DNA of 64,000 bases from Emticicia oligotrophica DSM 17448 (GCF_000263195.1 NC_018748.1:4278001-4342000), one strand, 5' to 3'. Counted from the stretch's first letter, positions 26,430 to 36,880 are shown. A program made the numbers and translations. The notes: generated from the sequence alone by a model not told the origin.

Positions 26430-26975
26430 TTATGAAATCGTAAAAGTGTGTCTTCTAAATATTATTGATATAATTGTGATAGCAACTATTACTAATTGTT
26501 TTTTTACAACTTCATCTAAAAATACATACAGAGCAGTAGGAACTTCTTTGGCTTGTTGAAGTAAGATTTCATACTCCTGCAAACCAAAATTTTTAACATG
26601 TGTTTCTTTAATTTTTTCAATTCCTTTGATATTTTCCTGTACCCAAAGCATTATTGCGTGATTATTCCCATACGGTTTATCAATCAACTGAATGAATATG
26701 AAATATACAATTCCTGTGATTAGAGCGGCAATAAGATTTGTCATGAATCCAACCGAAAAACCTTCAGTGAATGTCAATACTCCCAAGTTATTTGCCCGAT
26801 AGACCCAAACCGCTACAATTACAAAAATGATATTGATGCCAAAAGCTGGAATTTTGTATCGACCAAATGGACTTTTATCTAATCCATAATATTGTATGAG
26901 GGCAATGATAATACAGACAGCTGCCGCAATTGCACCATACGTTATTGAATACTTTAAAATTTTATTTTTCAACAT
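26430..26975 (-). CDS. DUF4199 membrane protein (first copy)
   Basis: A 181-residue relative of the next gene, with the same plan of four helices: about 10-28, 43-60, the TFTEGFSVGFMTNLIAALIT stretch near 68-95, and a final helix at about 155-172. The soluble loop between helices three and four is longer and more charged (KGIEKIKETHVKNFGLQEYE). The start codon overlaps the 3' end of the dihydroorotase-like gene by 14 nt, which supports co-transcription and probably coupled translation. Role unknown. Confidence 0.75.
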   Translation of the reverse strand: MLKNKILKYSITYGAIAAAVCIIIALIQYYGLDKSPFGRYKIPAFGINIIFVIVAVWVYRANNLGVLTFTEGFSVGFMTNLIAALITGIVYFIFIQLIDKPYGNNHAIMLWVQENIKGIEKIKETHVKNFGLQEYEILLQQAKEVPTALYVFLDEVVKKQLVIVAITIISIIFRRHTFTIS

Positions 26976-28254
26976 TGTTGATATGTACTTTATGCTTGTT
27001 GATTACAGCAATTGCTTTCCCTTTTAATGTTTTACCAATAAATGGAGAATTCTTTGCTTTAGATTTTATATCTTTTGTTTGATATTCCCACTCGTGTGTT
27101 GGATTAAAGATGGTTAAGTTTGCTTCTTCACCGATATTTACACTAACGGATGGTAATCTTAATAACTTACGTGGATTGCAAGTTATTTTTTCGATGAGTT
27201 TTTCAATCGGTAATTCTGAAAATTGATTAAGCGTGGCAAAGGTTGTTTCAAGAGAAATGATACCAAAATCGGCCATGTCAAATTCAAGGTTTTTCGATTC
27301 TTCATCTTGTGGATTATGGTCTGAAACAACAGCATCTATTGTACCATCTGCTAGTCCAACTTTTAAAGCCTCAATATCATCTTGGGTTCTAAATGGTGGG
27401 TTTACCTTAAGATTTGTGTCAAAAGTATGTAAATCTTTATCAGTAAAAGCTAATTGATGAGCGGCAATATCACAGCTTACGGGAAGTCCTTTTTGTTTAG
27501 CTTCTCTGATTAATGCTACTCCTTCTTTAGTTGAAATAGTTGAGAAATGCAGACAACTTTTATCTTTCTTTGAATCACCCAAATAATATTCTAAAAGTTT
27601 CAAATCACGCATAAGCATCAACTCTTCAGCGGTAGAAGGGATTCCTTTCATACCTAAAATCGTACTTTCAATACCTTCATGCATTTGTCCGAAAATAGTC
27701 ATTGAAGGTTCTTCCGGACGATTCATTAAAAGAGCGTCAATTGGAGCTAAATATTGTAAGGTTTTTAAAAGAATATCAGCATTCCAAAGTGTATGGTCTC
27801 CATCTGTAAAAGCAACTGCTCCAGCATGATAAATGTCTAACATTTCGGTAAAATCTTTTCCTTCACAATTTTTAGTAACAGCCCCAGTTGGATGAATATT
27901 TAAGATTTGTGCCGCTGCAAAGTTTTTTACGTAGGCAATCGCCTCTTTGCTTTGTACTACGGGTTTAGTATTGGGGAGGGTAACAATTTCAGAAAAACCA
28001 CCTGCTAGAGCTGCATTGGTTAAGGTGTATAAATCTTCTTTTGATTCATAACCGGGGTCTTTGGGTGAAACTCTGAGGTCAAACCATCCAGCCGAAACAT
28101 GCAAATTTTCTCCGCTGATAGTTTTTGTGTCTTCAGCAGTTATATTTTCTGCAATTTCTCTGATAATTCCATCAACAACCAAAATATCTTGAGTCGTCCC
28201 ATTATATTTTGATGATTTATCAATAATTTTTACTGATTTTAATAAAATTTTCAT
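26962..28254 (-). CDS. Dihydroorotase-like protein lacking the metal HxH motif
   Basis: An amidohydrolase-fold protein of 430 residues related to type I dihydroorotases (PyrC, pyrimidine synthesis). I start it at the ATG at 28254, because the longer frame to 28323 would begin inside the gcvH terminator. The usual DxHxHLRxPG metal motif is replaced at residues 59-68 by DLRVSPKDPG, with no histidine. Downstream, LHFSTISTKEGV keeps one His, and the usual TDHAPH is SDHNPQ. This pattern matches catalytically silent PyrC'-type subunits that in some bacteria support aspartate transcarbamoylase. It is annotated as dihydroorotase by overall similarity, but activity is doubtful. First gene of a minus-strand operon with DUF4199 x2, gldF and phzF. 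Confidence 0.8.
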   Translation of the reverse strand: MKILLKSVKIIDKSSKYNGTTQDILVVDGIIREIAENITAEDTKTISGENLHVSAGWFDLRVSPKDPGYESKEDLYTLTNAALAGGFSEIVTLPNTKPVVQSKEAIAYVKNFAAAQILNIHPTGAVTKNCEGKDFTEMLDIYHAGAVAFTDGDHTLWNADILLKTLQYLAPIDALLMNRPEEPSMTIFGQMHEGIESTILGMKGIPSTAEELMLMRDLKLLEYYLGDSKKDKSCLHFSTISTKEGVALIREAKQKGLPVSCDIAAHQLAFTDKDLHTFDTNLKVNPPFRTQDDIEALKVGLADGTIDAVVSDHNPQDEESKNLEFDMADFGIISLETTFATLNQFSELPIEKLIEKITCNPRKLLRLPSVSVNIGEEANLTIFNPTHEWEYQTKDIKSKAKNSPFIGKTLKGKAIAVINKHKVHINNVEK

Positions 28255-28310
28255 GTTAAATTTAATTGTTTCGCTCAAACGTAATGTATGATTGAGATTA
28301 AATTTCAAAA

Positions 28311-28334
28311 AAAATGCCCTCATTAGGGCATTTT
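28311..28334 (-). terminator. Terminator of gcvH
   Basis: Perfect 10-bp stem (AAAATGCCCT / AGGGCATTTT) with a CATT loop, then a T-run on the minus strand (complement of the A-run before 28315). It lies 33 nt past the gcvH stop. Confidence 0.85.
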
Positions 28335-28367
28335 CTATAATATTATCGAGTCATAGCAACCATCGGA

Positions 28368-28745
28368 TTAGATACTTGCTTGGTAAGTAGTGGCATCCAT
28401 TAATGCTTCAACATCGGCAAGGTTTTCAACCTCAACTTTCACCATCCAACCATCACCATATGGGTCTGAATTGACTAATTCTGGTGAATTTGCTAATGCT
28501 GGATTTACTTCAAGAATTTTTCCAGCAACTGGTAGGAAAAGATCTGATACAGTTTTTACTGCTTCAACAGTTCCAAAAATTTCGTTTGCTGCTAATGTTT
28601 GTCCAGCAGTTTCAATTTCTACAAATACAATATCGCCCAATTCGCTCTGAGCAAAATCTGTAATTCCAATTACCGCAACATTCCCTTCGGTAATTCTAAT
28701 CCATTCGTGTTCGCTTGTGTAGCGTAGGTCAGCAGGAAAATTCAT
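28368..28745 (-). CDS. gcvH: Glycine cleavage system H protein
   Basis: The lipoyl carrier of the glycine cleavage complex, shuttling the aminomethyl group between the P, T and L proteins in the cytosol. The 125 residues carry the lipoylation site in [19 protein letters not shown] (Lys near residue 63), preceded by [21 protein letters not shown]. Normal length. It lies between the terminator of sprA and its own terminator. The order ruvA-sprA-gcvH is recurrent in Bacteroidota, though no functional link is established. Confidence 0.96.
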   Translation of the reverse strand: MNFPADLRYTSEHEWIRITEGNVAVIGITDFAQSELGDIVFVEIETAGQTLAANEIFGTVEAVKTVSDLFLPVAGKILEVNPALANSPELVNSDPYGDGWMVKVEVENLADVEALMDATTYQASI

Positions 28746-28830
28746 TATTGATGAAAGTTTTAAAATTTGACTGCAAGTTACAGCAAATGTTGGAAAACTG
28801 AAAATGTAGATTAAAAACTTTTGAAATCAG

Positions 28831-28870
28831 AAATAGAAAAGGCAAATCATTTGATTTGCCTTTTCTATTT
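28831..28870 (-). terminator. Terminator of sprA
   Basis: Perfect 19-bp arms at 28831-28849 and 28852-28870 with a 2-nt loop, one of the strongest hairpins in the window. Its right arm reaches the sprA stop codon. The A/T-rich outer arms provide a T-run on both strands. Confidence 0.85.
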
Positions 28871-31800
28871 TATTCAGATAAACTAAACCTAACATTTAGT
28901 CCTCCTGTTGTAGTTGTTCTAGGATATGAGAAGTTCGTTACAAAAGGTCGATTAACCAAATGGTCTATGTAGAAGTTCATCAAGATTCTTTTGTTGATTT
29001 GATAAGAAATTCTTGGACCCACCTGAAAATTATAATTTCCTTGTGTTGGTTGTGGGTCGCCATCTAACCTCCTCTGGATTCCTTTAATATCTCTCAAAGT
29101 CAAGTTGAATTGTAAATTCAAATCATTTTTAAGAGTAATAATTTTTCCGTCTCTACCACGTAAAGGCAATTTGACATTATTTTTCTTAAATCCGAAGTTA
29201 AATACAAAATCATCACTTGAATATTCAGCAATTTGTGAGTTGGATAAATTCAAAGATGCTCTTCTTTCTTTATTATACTCAAATTTTCCAGAAATTTTGC
29301 TTTTAGTTACAAATTGCACACCAATAAATGGAGCAAATTTTTCATCAATTGTAATGGTACTCATCACAAAAACTGGAATAAACTGGCCAAGTGAATTGAG
29401 CATATCCGACGAAGGTAAAGGATAACCTTTTTGTGCTAAGTTGATAGCAATATTGGTCTTATTGTATTCAAGAGATGATGTGAAATTACCAACATTAAAG
29501 TTTGATGTATAGCTATGATTGATGGTAATTGAACTAAATATTCTCTTGAATGGCTCTAAATTAGCTAAGCCACTGTAATCAATACGCCAGTTTGGAAGAG
29601 GTAAATTGATTCGTCTATTATTTGGATTAAATGGGTTAAATCCAATTCTTGCACGGTCTGCTTTTCCACTGTAAGCGGCGAAGAAAGCAGGAATTAAAAT
29701 ATCTTGAGAGTTTTTACTATATTGTTCTACTCCAATTGATTGTTGATTTTCAATCATTTGGTTGCGATATTTAAGCATATTGTCAAATACTTGATACTGG
29801 TAATTGCTACCACTATCAGTACTCATCCTTTGGAAAGCAGTGCGGAAACCCCAGAATGACATCCCGAAATTACCATTTCTAACAGGACTTTTAGCACTAT
29901 ATCCACCCCCAGCATCTGCGGTATAATATTCTTGATAGGTATCTCCACGGCTCATGTTACCACTAATTTGAATTCTCAAATCTTTGTTTGGTTCAAGTGT
30001 TGTTCGGTAACTAAATTTAATTTGTCGGGTTTGCGTAAACGGTTGAGTTTGGGCAGTAGTTTTTGAAAGCCAGCCATTATTGGCCGCCTTTATTTGAAAA
30101 TTCGGGTCTTGTTGACCCATTACAAAACCCAATCCAGGTGCATTATCACTACTAAATGACGTCAAACCAAAGAACCTAGGAGCAGGCATAAAACCAGGCA
30201 AAATAGACGTTTCAGTAATTGAATAATCGTAGTCAATGCCTCTTACTGTCATCAATAGACGAGTAAAGCTTTTGGCTAAATTACTTGATTGAACTTCAAT
30301 ATTTTCATCGTCACCAGGGTTTCTTGTAAACCTTTTCTTCGGAGGAGTAGGGCTATTGGCGAATCGTAGATATTTTGCTTTGTTATACAGTTTCACAAAG
30401 TCAACTTTTCCTCTGACCCCTCTATCTCTTCCATTTCTTATGGTATTTCCAAATGGAATATTAAATTCATCAAGAATATTTAAAGAAACAGCCTGATAAT
30501 TAAATTGATTATTATACTTGGCATCAGCCGTAATCCAGTCTAATAAGAAAAACTTATCGAGAGGTAAACGATAGGTAAATCTCATTTCCTGACTAAAGTT
30601 CTTCGCACGCCCTAATCTCCTTAAATTCGTCAAAAGTGAATCAATTTTCTTTTGAGTATTCAAATCACCTTGAGGTTCGTCTATAATAGCATTCATAGAT
30701 GCTGAATAATTCAAGAGAATACTTTTGGTTAAATTCCATTGTAAATCATAAAAACGATTCATTAAAAAGTATTTCTCATACATTGGAATAATTCCAGTGG
30801 TAGTTAAGTCAGAATTTCGAAGTTGAGTTTTGGCAAAACTTCTATCAAAGTCGGCTCTAAAAGCAACAACTGTTGGTAAAGGGGAAAAATTGAAGTCTTT
30901 TAGCCAATAGAACAATGGTCTTTCAAGGGATTTATTTGCTTTAAAAGGCTCCCAGTTGATTTGTTTGGGTTGGAATTGATAGCTAAGTCCTCCTTTATAT
31001 TGATTCAAAGCATATTCATCAATTAAAATATTACTTCTATTGATGTTATTTTGGGCATAAGTAAACGTGAAATTTTCGATATCATATAAATGAGATTTTG
31101 CACCTTCTTTAGTTTTGATTTTTCTAACATTCGAGAAGTTAAATCCTCTTCTTGTATTATCATCAACTACTAATCTTCTGTATCTTTCTCTTTCTGCCGG
31201 ATTAGAAATATTAGCCAAGGCCATCTCTAAGGTCATGTCAGGGTCGAGAGGATTGAAATGAGGAGTAATGGTTTGTTTATCAAAATTGATAAAAAAAGGT
31301 ATTTTTAAACCCCATTTTTCTGGTAATAATTTATCTAATTCAATATTTGAGGCAATACCAATACCTTTGCCAGTATCTCTTGCACGTTCAGAGATTTTAT
31401 CTTGTACACCTCCATAGCCGAATCCTTTATAGTTGCCATTAATAGTGACAGTTGCGATATCAGCTAGTTTGATATTGGCAGCTAGAAGGGCAGCATCTCC
31501 TGAATTTTGGTCGAATCCATAAGCACGCAATTCATTCATCCAAACTAAAAATGTATTAGGGGCTTCATCGACAGATTTTGAGTTTCTTACACCCAACATG
31601 ATGGTTAATACTGTACTTAAGTCAGGATTTCCCATAACCGAAATCTTAAACTTATTATCTTCGGTAGCTTTTGAATACAAAACTGAAAGATTCTTTGCCA
31701 CACGGTTTCTTTCTGCTTTCAAAGCCACTAACTCTTTCAAGTCAATATCAATGGCATTTTCATCAGGCCAAATAATGGTTTCATTAGTTGAGCCTTTAGG

Positions 31801-34800
31801 AGTCATTTTTAGTTGTGGAATTTCTATTTCATAGTAATTCTCAGTATTATCGGTACCAATTCTAATAAACGCTCCACCGACTTCTTTTTCATTATTGGCA
31901 TCATTTTCGGCATGAATAAACATTCTCAATCTTTTATAATTGAGCATATCTACTCTTGTATTTCTAAAAACAGCTCTTGAATCTCCATCTCTAAGGTTAG
32001 TTACACCCAAAGAAAGTGATTGTTCGTTGAATCTAATATTGAATTGTTGTTGCGTCACATCTTGGTCACGAATAAACCCTGGAGGTACTACGTATGGTGT
32101 TTTTCCTTCTTTCACATTACAGTTTTGCCCATCATCCGAGCAACCATTTTCTTCAATACTAACTACACCTACTTTGAACTTAGCATCGTATGGTTCGGGT
32201 ACCTCAGTTAATCCTGCATTACTCAGATTTTTATCATACACACGGTATTGATTAGATTCTAATTGTAAAGAAGCAAATCTAAGCACAACAGGTTGTTCGA
32301 AATCTGTCAAAACAGTACGCATAAATCGAATGGATTTAAAACCATTGATATCGCCATACTTACGAGTAAATTGCTTTACTGGAATTCTGAATAAATACCA
32401 AGTCGCTTCAGTTCCTGGAACATTTACTTTGTCAACAATAAAACCTTGTCCAACATCCATCTTGTTTGGACGCAAATCTATTTCGTACTCATAATAATTT
32501 TCAACATCATTAATGGTATTATCTGCATTGATATCTTCTTTGTCTGGGGTTACAGAGTTTGCAGGTGTCGCTGTATTAGAGTTTTGATTTTGGTTTTGAG
32601 GCGAATTATTTTCAACACCTAAATAATTTTTAAATCTTTGAAGAAGGTTTTTCTTTTGCTCATCATAATCAGCGTCTATGAAAAACTTGAAATCATCACC
32701 CGATGGGTCTTTAGCAATTTCATTATAAGTGTTGGAGTTTACTTTTCCTTTGATGTCATCTAAAAACCTTTTGATGTGAGGAAATTCCCTTTCTTCTGCA
32801 TTGCTCAAACCGTCTAAACCCACATCTTGTTTTTCACGTGAACCTGATTGGTTATCAAAGGCATCGGTTAAAAATTGGACACTCGGAGCCTTCCCCCAAC
32901 GAGTTGTTATTGGGGTTGATGCTGAGCTACCATTGGGAAGTAAGCCATTTTCAAAGTTATTTCTACTATCTGGAATAAAATCTTCAGAAATATCTCCTAA
33001 ATGGAAAAGTAATTTACCACCTGTTGTATTTTTCTTATTTCCATTAGGGGAACCATCTCTTACCACATCAACAAATGGATTTAACATCCAAAATGTAAGA
33101 TACTCGGTATTGGCATTTTCGAAGTCATTATCGGCAGTAATTCCACGCATAACCGAGCCAAAATTTTCTTTTGGATTGGCTAAATATCCATTATTATCTA
33201 GGTTTGCATTATAATTGTAGAGCCCTCTTTCTGATGGGAAATAGCTGATATCAAGAATGTTGAGCGGAATTGATGAATTAAATGCTGGTAATGAACGTCC
33301 AGTAAATATTTGATTTGGGGTAAAGGCTTTTTCGTATAAATTATTACTAGCTTCAGTAGTCACATATTCAGGTAAAGCCCCCGAACCAAACCCACCACTA
33401 AAATATGTAGTTTGGTCAACCGTATAAACTGACATTTTGGCTCTACGATAATTATAATCGTAACTGGTAGCACTTCCTTGAAATCTTTCTGGGGTTGAAC
33501 CCGGACGCCAACGTGTAGGCTGACGTGTTAAATCATTAATATTTCGAGTTGATTCAAAATCATCAATCATGGCATTGCCACCAATTCGCTTGTCGTTAAC
33601 TGCAGGAATAAGTTTTGCATATTCGGCTGTCAATTGAATGGATGACATCTCTTTCGTTTGAATCAAAGGCAACGCATCGAGCATCCTTGTAATGAAACGG
33701 GAATCTTTTCTTAAATTCAAGTCAACTCCCAAGATAGTATTATTGACAGGTTCTTGTCCAATCGCCACCCTTGTCAAAAACCCTGGAGTACTTTCTCGAA
33801 GGGTCATAGCTGTGGCCCCGATATGAATGTCTTTACTTAGATTATAATCCAACCTCGTTCCAAGCATAATTCTACGCTGAGTGTTAAACAAATCAGGCTT
33901 TTCCCATTCAATTCGAATTTGGCGAGACGAATTCAATATACTTTGGTTGATGATTCTGATTTTTCCGAGTTGTGGTTCAACTGTATAATCAACACCCTCT
34001 TGTAGCTGTACTCCTCCAGCATAAATTCTAACTGATTGGCCTGATGCTCCCAGCGGCAATGAGATTTCTGATGCATTACTTGCTTGGAGACTTCCTCTAA
34101 TAAAAAACTTATTTTTAGTCGTAACTTGTTGAGCATCAGTCATTGTGGTTCGATAAAGCTCATTGAAAACATACTTGTCTTTCAAGGCTTGCTCATCTAA
34201 ATCAAATTTGGCTGCAAGTGTACTACCAAATGGTTCGAGCACAGGAAAAATTAATTTCCCCATTTTTGTATCAATCGTGATGTCTTCAACAAAGTCAAAA
34301 TTACCATCACCATCAGGAAGTTGTGGGTCATTATTAGGATTCAATCTGTCCAGATTCATTATCCTAATTAGAGGAATATTTTGAAGTTTACGCCCTTCTT
34401 GTAAATTTGGCGTATCCATTCCAGTACGGTCATCTTTATAAATGATTCTTAGTTGAAAACCTTGTTTTCCAATTCCCGGAGTTCCTAATGAATATATATT
34501 TTTCATCATTAAATTCCACATAGGACTATTTGTACGATTACGAATAGTTGAGGATTTAATGAGTTTTAATACGATAACTTCATCTTCCCTGCGAGAAGAA
34601 TAATCTTCGGTTAGTTCTCCAACTTTATAGGTTCTTCCATTGTAGGTATATTCGTAGGCAACTGCTAAAATCTCATCGTTTCTAAGTGGCGTAACTAATG
34701 AAATATAGCCTAATTCTGAATTATACTTGAACTCTCTTTCTGTCAATCTTTTCGCTCCACGAAGTACTTCATAATCAATTCCTTTTTTTAAACCCATATT

Positions 34801-36087
34801 AGCAAGCGTTCCTGTACTATCATCGACTCTTCTAAAATTCGGATTTTTATTTAGCTTGTCATAAAGTGGCGTAGCATCATTTCCAATTACATTATATTTT
34901 CCGTTTGCATCAGGTAATTCACCTAAATCCGTAAAAGCAGTGAGGTTTCGCATGCTTTCGATAGAATTGGTGCGATTGGTTACATAAACTTCCAAGCGGG
35001 TTATTTTTACACCTGAAAGTACTAATGGTAAGTTTCTGAGTGATTTCTCGTAATTATCTCTAAAAAATTGTCCAATGAAGAAGTGCCTGTTTTCGTCATA
35101 ATAATCAGAACGGATTTCAAATGTTCTATTCTGAGTGCCACCATTGAGCACAATTGATTCGGTTCTAGAACGTTGTTGAGCAACAACCGCCGTAATATCA
35201 AGTTTTCCTAATTTAAACCCTGCTTTGACACCCATTAGGTTCTGAACTCCAGGAATTAATTGACTCTTAACAGGCATACTTATATTACCGCCTTCAACTT
35301 TTTGAAGAATGTCTTCTGGTTGATTTTTGAAATTTAATTTTAACTGATTTTCAAAATTAAAGGCTGCTTTGGTATCTAAATTTGTTAGTACCCCTAATTT
35401 ATCCCCAATTTTGCCATTAAAATTGATATTAATTTGCTCATTGAAATTGAAAAGTGTTTGCTTTCGTTGAATGAGAGGCAAAAAAGGATTATCAATAAAT
35501 TGTCTGATTAGTTGAAAATCAAGTGTTACAAATCCATTTGGTTTTAAATCGGGCAAACTTCCACCAAAAATTCTGTCAACTACTGGGTTTTTCTCAAGTA
35601 ATGGTCTTAAACCACGACCACTAACTGCACTTTTTCCATCTTGTAGATTTTCATAATCTCGTAAAATACTTCTTCTAACATTTGCATTTTGAATACTTGA
35701 ATACTCATTGAATGTAAGTGTTTGAGGAATTTTGTAATCAAGCTTTTTTCCTATTTTTTCAGTGATCGAAATTTCCTTTGAATTAGGAGAAAGACTAAAA
35801 TCAGTTATGACGTTTTTGGGGTCTCTTTGATAAAAAGGTGATTGTGGAATTTTAGCGGCATAACGGTTCAAATAACGGTCTTGCCAACGATAATTCGGTT
35901 TGCTTCCTGAACGTACAATTGCAGTATCAAGCACAGGAACAGCAAGCGAGTCGGCATTGCTTTTTTCAATAGAAGTATTAATTTTTTTACGATTTTGAGC
36001 TTGTGTAGTTTGTACACATAGAAGGCTCAAGAAATAAAAAAATAGTATGAAAGTAACACAATTTAATTTTAATAGCTGTCTGAACAT
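28870..36087 (-). CDS. sprA: SprA, giant outer-membrane translocon of the type IX secretion system
   Basis: About 2,405 residues from the ATG at 36087. That start yields a clean signal peptide (MFRQLLKLN, hydrophobic run, TTQAQ); the longer frame to 36120 would put 11 extra residues before it. SprA (Sov in Porphyromonas) forms a very large beta-barrel through which T9SS cargo crosses the outer membrane, and it is needed for gliding and adhesin export. The N-terminal third contains the recurring SprA-type strands (NFNEQININFNGKIGDKL, LDFQLIRQFIDNPFLP). The rest alternates long soluble insertions and aromatic barrel strands up to the C-terminal GGLNVRFSLSE, which ends in a barrel-like strand. 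Length fits family members. It stands downstream of ruvA (166-nt gap) and ends in a strong terminator. Partners such as PorV, PPI or the plug protein are not nearby. Confidence 0.96.
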   Translation of the reverse strand: MFRQLLKLNCVTFILFFYFLSLLCVQTTQAQNRKKINTSIEKSNADSLAVPVLDTAIVRSGSKPNYRWQDRYLNRYAAKIPQSPFYQRDPKNVITDFSLSPNSKEISITEKIGKKLDYKIPQTLTFNEYSSIQNANVRRSILRDYENLQDGKSAVSGRGLRPLLEKNPVVDRIFGGSLPDLKPNGFVTLDFQLIRQFIDNPFLPLIQRKQTLFNFNEQININFNGKIGDKLGVLTNLDTKAAFNFENQLKLNFKNQPEDILQKVEGGNISMPVKSQLIPGVQNLMGVKAGFKLGKLDITAVVAQQRSRTESIVLNGGTQNRTFEIRSDYYDENRHFFIGQFFRDNYEKSLRNLPLVLSGVKITRLEVYVTNRTNSIESMRNLTAFTDLGELPDANGKYNVIGNDATPLYDKLNKNPNFRRVDDSTGTLANMGLKKGIDYEVLRGAKRLTEREFKYNSELGYISLVTPLRNDEILAVAYEYTYNGRTYKVGELTEDYSSRREDEVIVLKLIKSSTIRNRTNSPMWNLMMKNIYSLGTPGIGKQGFQLRIIYKDDRTGMDTPNLQEGRKLQNIPLIRIMNLDRLNPNNDPQLPDGDGNFDFVEDITIDTKMGKLIFPVLEPFGSTLAAKFDLDEQALKDKYVFNELYRTTMTDAQQVTTKNKFFIRGSLQASNASEISLPLGASGQSVRIYAGGVQLQEGVDYTVEPQLGKIRIINQSILNSSRQIRIEWEKPDLFNTQRRIMLGTRLDYNLSKDIHIGATAMTLRESTPGFLTRVAIGQEPVNNTILGVDLNLRKDSRFITRMLDALPLIQTKEMSSIQLTAEYAKLIPAVNDKRIGGNAMIDDFESTRNINDLTRQPTRWRPGSTPERFQGSATSYDYNYRRAKMSVYTVDQTTYFSGGFGSGALPEYVTTEASNNLYEKAFTPNQIFTGRSLPAFNSSIPLNILDISYFPSERGLYNYNANLDNNGYLANPKENFGSVMRGITADNDFENANTEYLTFWMLNPFVDVVRDGSPNGNKKNTTGGKLLFHLGDISEDFIPDSRNNFENGLLPNGSSASTPITTRWGKAPSVQFLTDAFDNQSGSREKQDVGLDGLSNAEEREFPHIKRFLDDIKGKVNSNTYNEIAKDPSGDDFKFFIDADYDEQKKNLLQRFKNYLGVENNSPQNQNQNSNTATPANSVTPDKEDINADNTINDVENYYEYEIDLRPNKMDVGQGFIVDKVNVPGTEATWYLFRIPVKQFTRKYGDINGFKSIRFMRTVLTDFEQPVVLRFASLQLESNQYRVYDKNLSNAGLTEVPEPYDAKFKVGVVSIEENGCSDDGQNCNVKEGKTPYVVPPGFIRDQDVTQQQFNIRFNEQSLSLGVTNLRDGDSRAVFRNTRVDMLNYKRLRMFIHAENDANNEKEVGGAFIRIGTDNTENYYEIEIPQLKMTPKGSTNETIIWPDENAIDIDLKELVALKAERNRVAKNLSVLYSKATEDNKFKISVMGNPDLSTVLTIMLGVRNSKSVDEAPNTFLVWMNELRAYGFDQNSGDAALLAANIKLADIATVTINGNYKGFGYGGVQDKISERARDTGKGIGIASNIELDKLLPEKWGLKIPFFINFDKQTITPHFNPLDPDMTLEMALANISNPAERERYRRLVVDDNTRRGFNFSNVRKIKTKEGAKSHLYDIENFTFTYAQNNINRSNILIDEYALNQYKGGLSYQFQPKQINWEPFKANKSLERPLFYWLKDFNFSPLPTVVAFRADFDRSFAKTQLRNSDLTTTGIIPMYEKYFLMNRFYDLQWNLTKSILLNYSASMNAIIDEPQGDLNTQKKIDSLLTNLRRLGRAKNFSQEMRFTYRLPLDKFFLLDWITADAKYNNQFNYQAVSLNILDEFNIPFGNTIRNGRDRGVRGKVDFVKLYNKAKYLRFANSPTPPKKRFTRNPGDDENIEVQSSNLAKSFTRLLMTVRGIDYDYSITETSILPGFMPAPRFFGLTSFSSDNAPGLGFVMGQQDPNFQIKAANNGWLSKTTAQTQPFTQTRQIKFSYRTTLEPNKDLRIQISGNMSRGDTYQEYYTADAGGGYSAKSPVRNGNFGMSFWGFRTAFQRMSTDSGSNYQYQVFDNMLKYRNQMIENQQSIGVEQYSKNSQDILIPAFFAAYSGKADRARIGFNPFNPNNRRINLPLPNWRIDYSGLANLEPFKRIFSSITINHSYTSNFNVGNFTSSLEYNKTNIAINLAQKGYPLPSSDMLNSLGQFIPVFVMSTITIDEKFAPFIGVQFVTKSKISGKFEYNKERRASLNLSNSQIAEYSSDDFVFNFGFKKNNVKLPLRGRDGKIITLKNDLNLQFNLTLRDIKGIQRRLDGDPQPTQGNYNFQVGPRISYQINKRILMNFYIDHLVNRPFVTNFSYPRTTTTGGLNVRFSLSE

Positions 36088-36253
36088 ACAGTATTTAGGA
36101 AAATTCAATAGGAGTATCATTGACTAAACGACTAAAACCTTGCCAATAGTCTATGATAATAGTAAAATTAGTATGTTTTTTTAGTATAAAGAATTTGAAG
36201 TACCGTTTAATAAACCTCAATTGCAAAATTTTGACTTACCATTGATTGATTGA

Positions 36254-36847
36254 TCATCGAAGAGCCAATTTTATAAGTTGCTCAACAGTAATATCATTTC
36301 CTTCACGTTTCAGAATTGCATCAATACTTTTTTCTGCAGTTGCTCTAGGAATACCAAGCATAACTAAGGCTGCCAACGATTCACTTCGAATTTTAGCATT
36401 GGCTGGCTCAAAAATACTTGGCGTAATGTTGTTTACCAAATTGTCTTTCTTGAGTTTATCTTTCAATTCGATAATGGCTCTTTGAGCGGTTTTCAAACCT
36501 ATTCCCTTAATACTTTGAATAGTTTTTACATCTTCACTTACAATGGCGTGTTTAATTTCTCCCGATGAAAGTGAAGAAAGCATTACTAATGCAGTACTTG
36601 GACCAATCCCCGAAACACTTGTTAAGTCTTCAAAAAGTACTTTTTCTTCAGCATCGTAAAATCCAAATAAGGTATGTGAATCTTCACGTACGATGAGTAA
36701 GGTATGTAATTTACAGCGTTCTCCAGTGTTATGGAGTGCCGCATAAGTTTGAAGGGATATTTTTACTTGATAACCTACTCCGCCTACATCAATAATAACG
36801 TATGAAGGGTCTTTATAAGCCAATTTGCCGTCGAGATATGCAATCAT
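36254..36847 (-). CDS. ruvA: Holliday junction branch-migration protein RuvA
   Basis: RuvA binds four-way junctions as a tetramer and loads the RuvB motor. The 197 residues show the three domains: an N-terminal OB fold (MIAYLDGKLAYKDPSYVIID), two helix-hairpin-helix segments (FEDLTSVSGIGPSTALVML near 70 and IQSIKGIGLKTAQRAI near 107) and the C-terminal RuvB-contacting domain from about 145 (ALVMLGIPRATAEKSID). ruvB and ruvC are not in the window. sprA follows on the same strand after 166 nt. Confidence 0.96.
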   Translation of the reverse strand: MIAYLDGKLAYKDPSYVIIDVGGVGYQVKISLQTYAALHNTGERCKLHTLLIVREDSHTLFGFYDAEEKVLFEDLTSVSGIGPSTALVMLSSLSSGEIKHAIVSEDVKTIQSIKGIGLKTAQRAIIELKDKLKKDNLVNNITPSIFEPANAKIRSESLAALVMLGIPRATAEKSIDAILKREGNDITVEQLIKLALR

Positions 36848-36880
36848 TTTATGGGTATGGGTAATAAGTAATTAAATGGA

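Noticed and set aside
28255-28323. Longer start for the dihydroorotase-like gene (adds 23 residues).
   Set aside because: The added part begins inside the gcvH terminator hairpin and is not like the family's N-terminus, whereas MKILLKSVKI is.
29105-34384. Several open frames on the plus strand opposite sprA.
   Set aside because: They are antisense shadows of a long, clearly conserved gene; no promoter or family resemblance.
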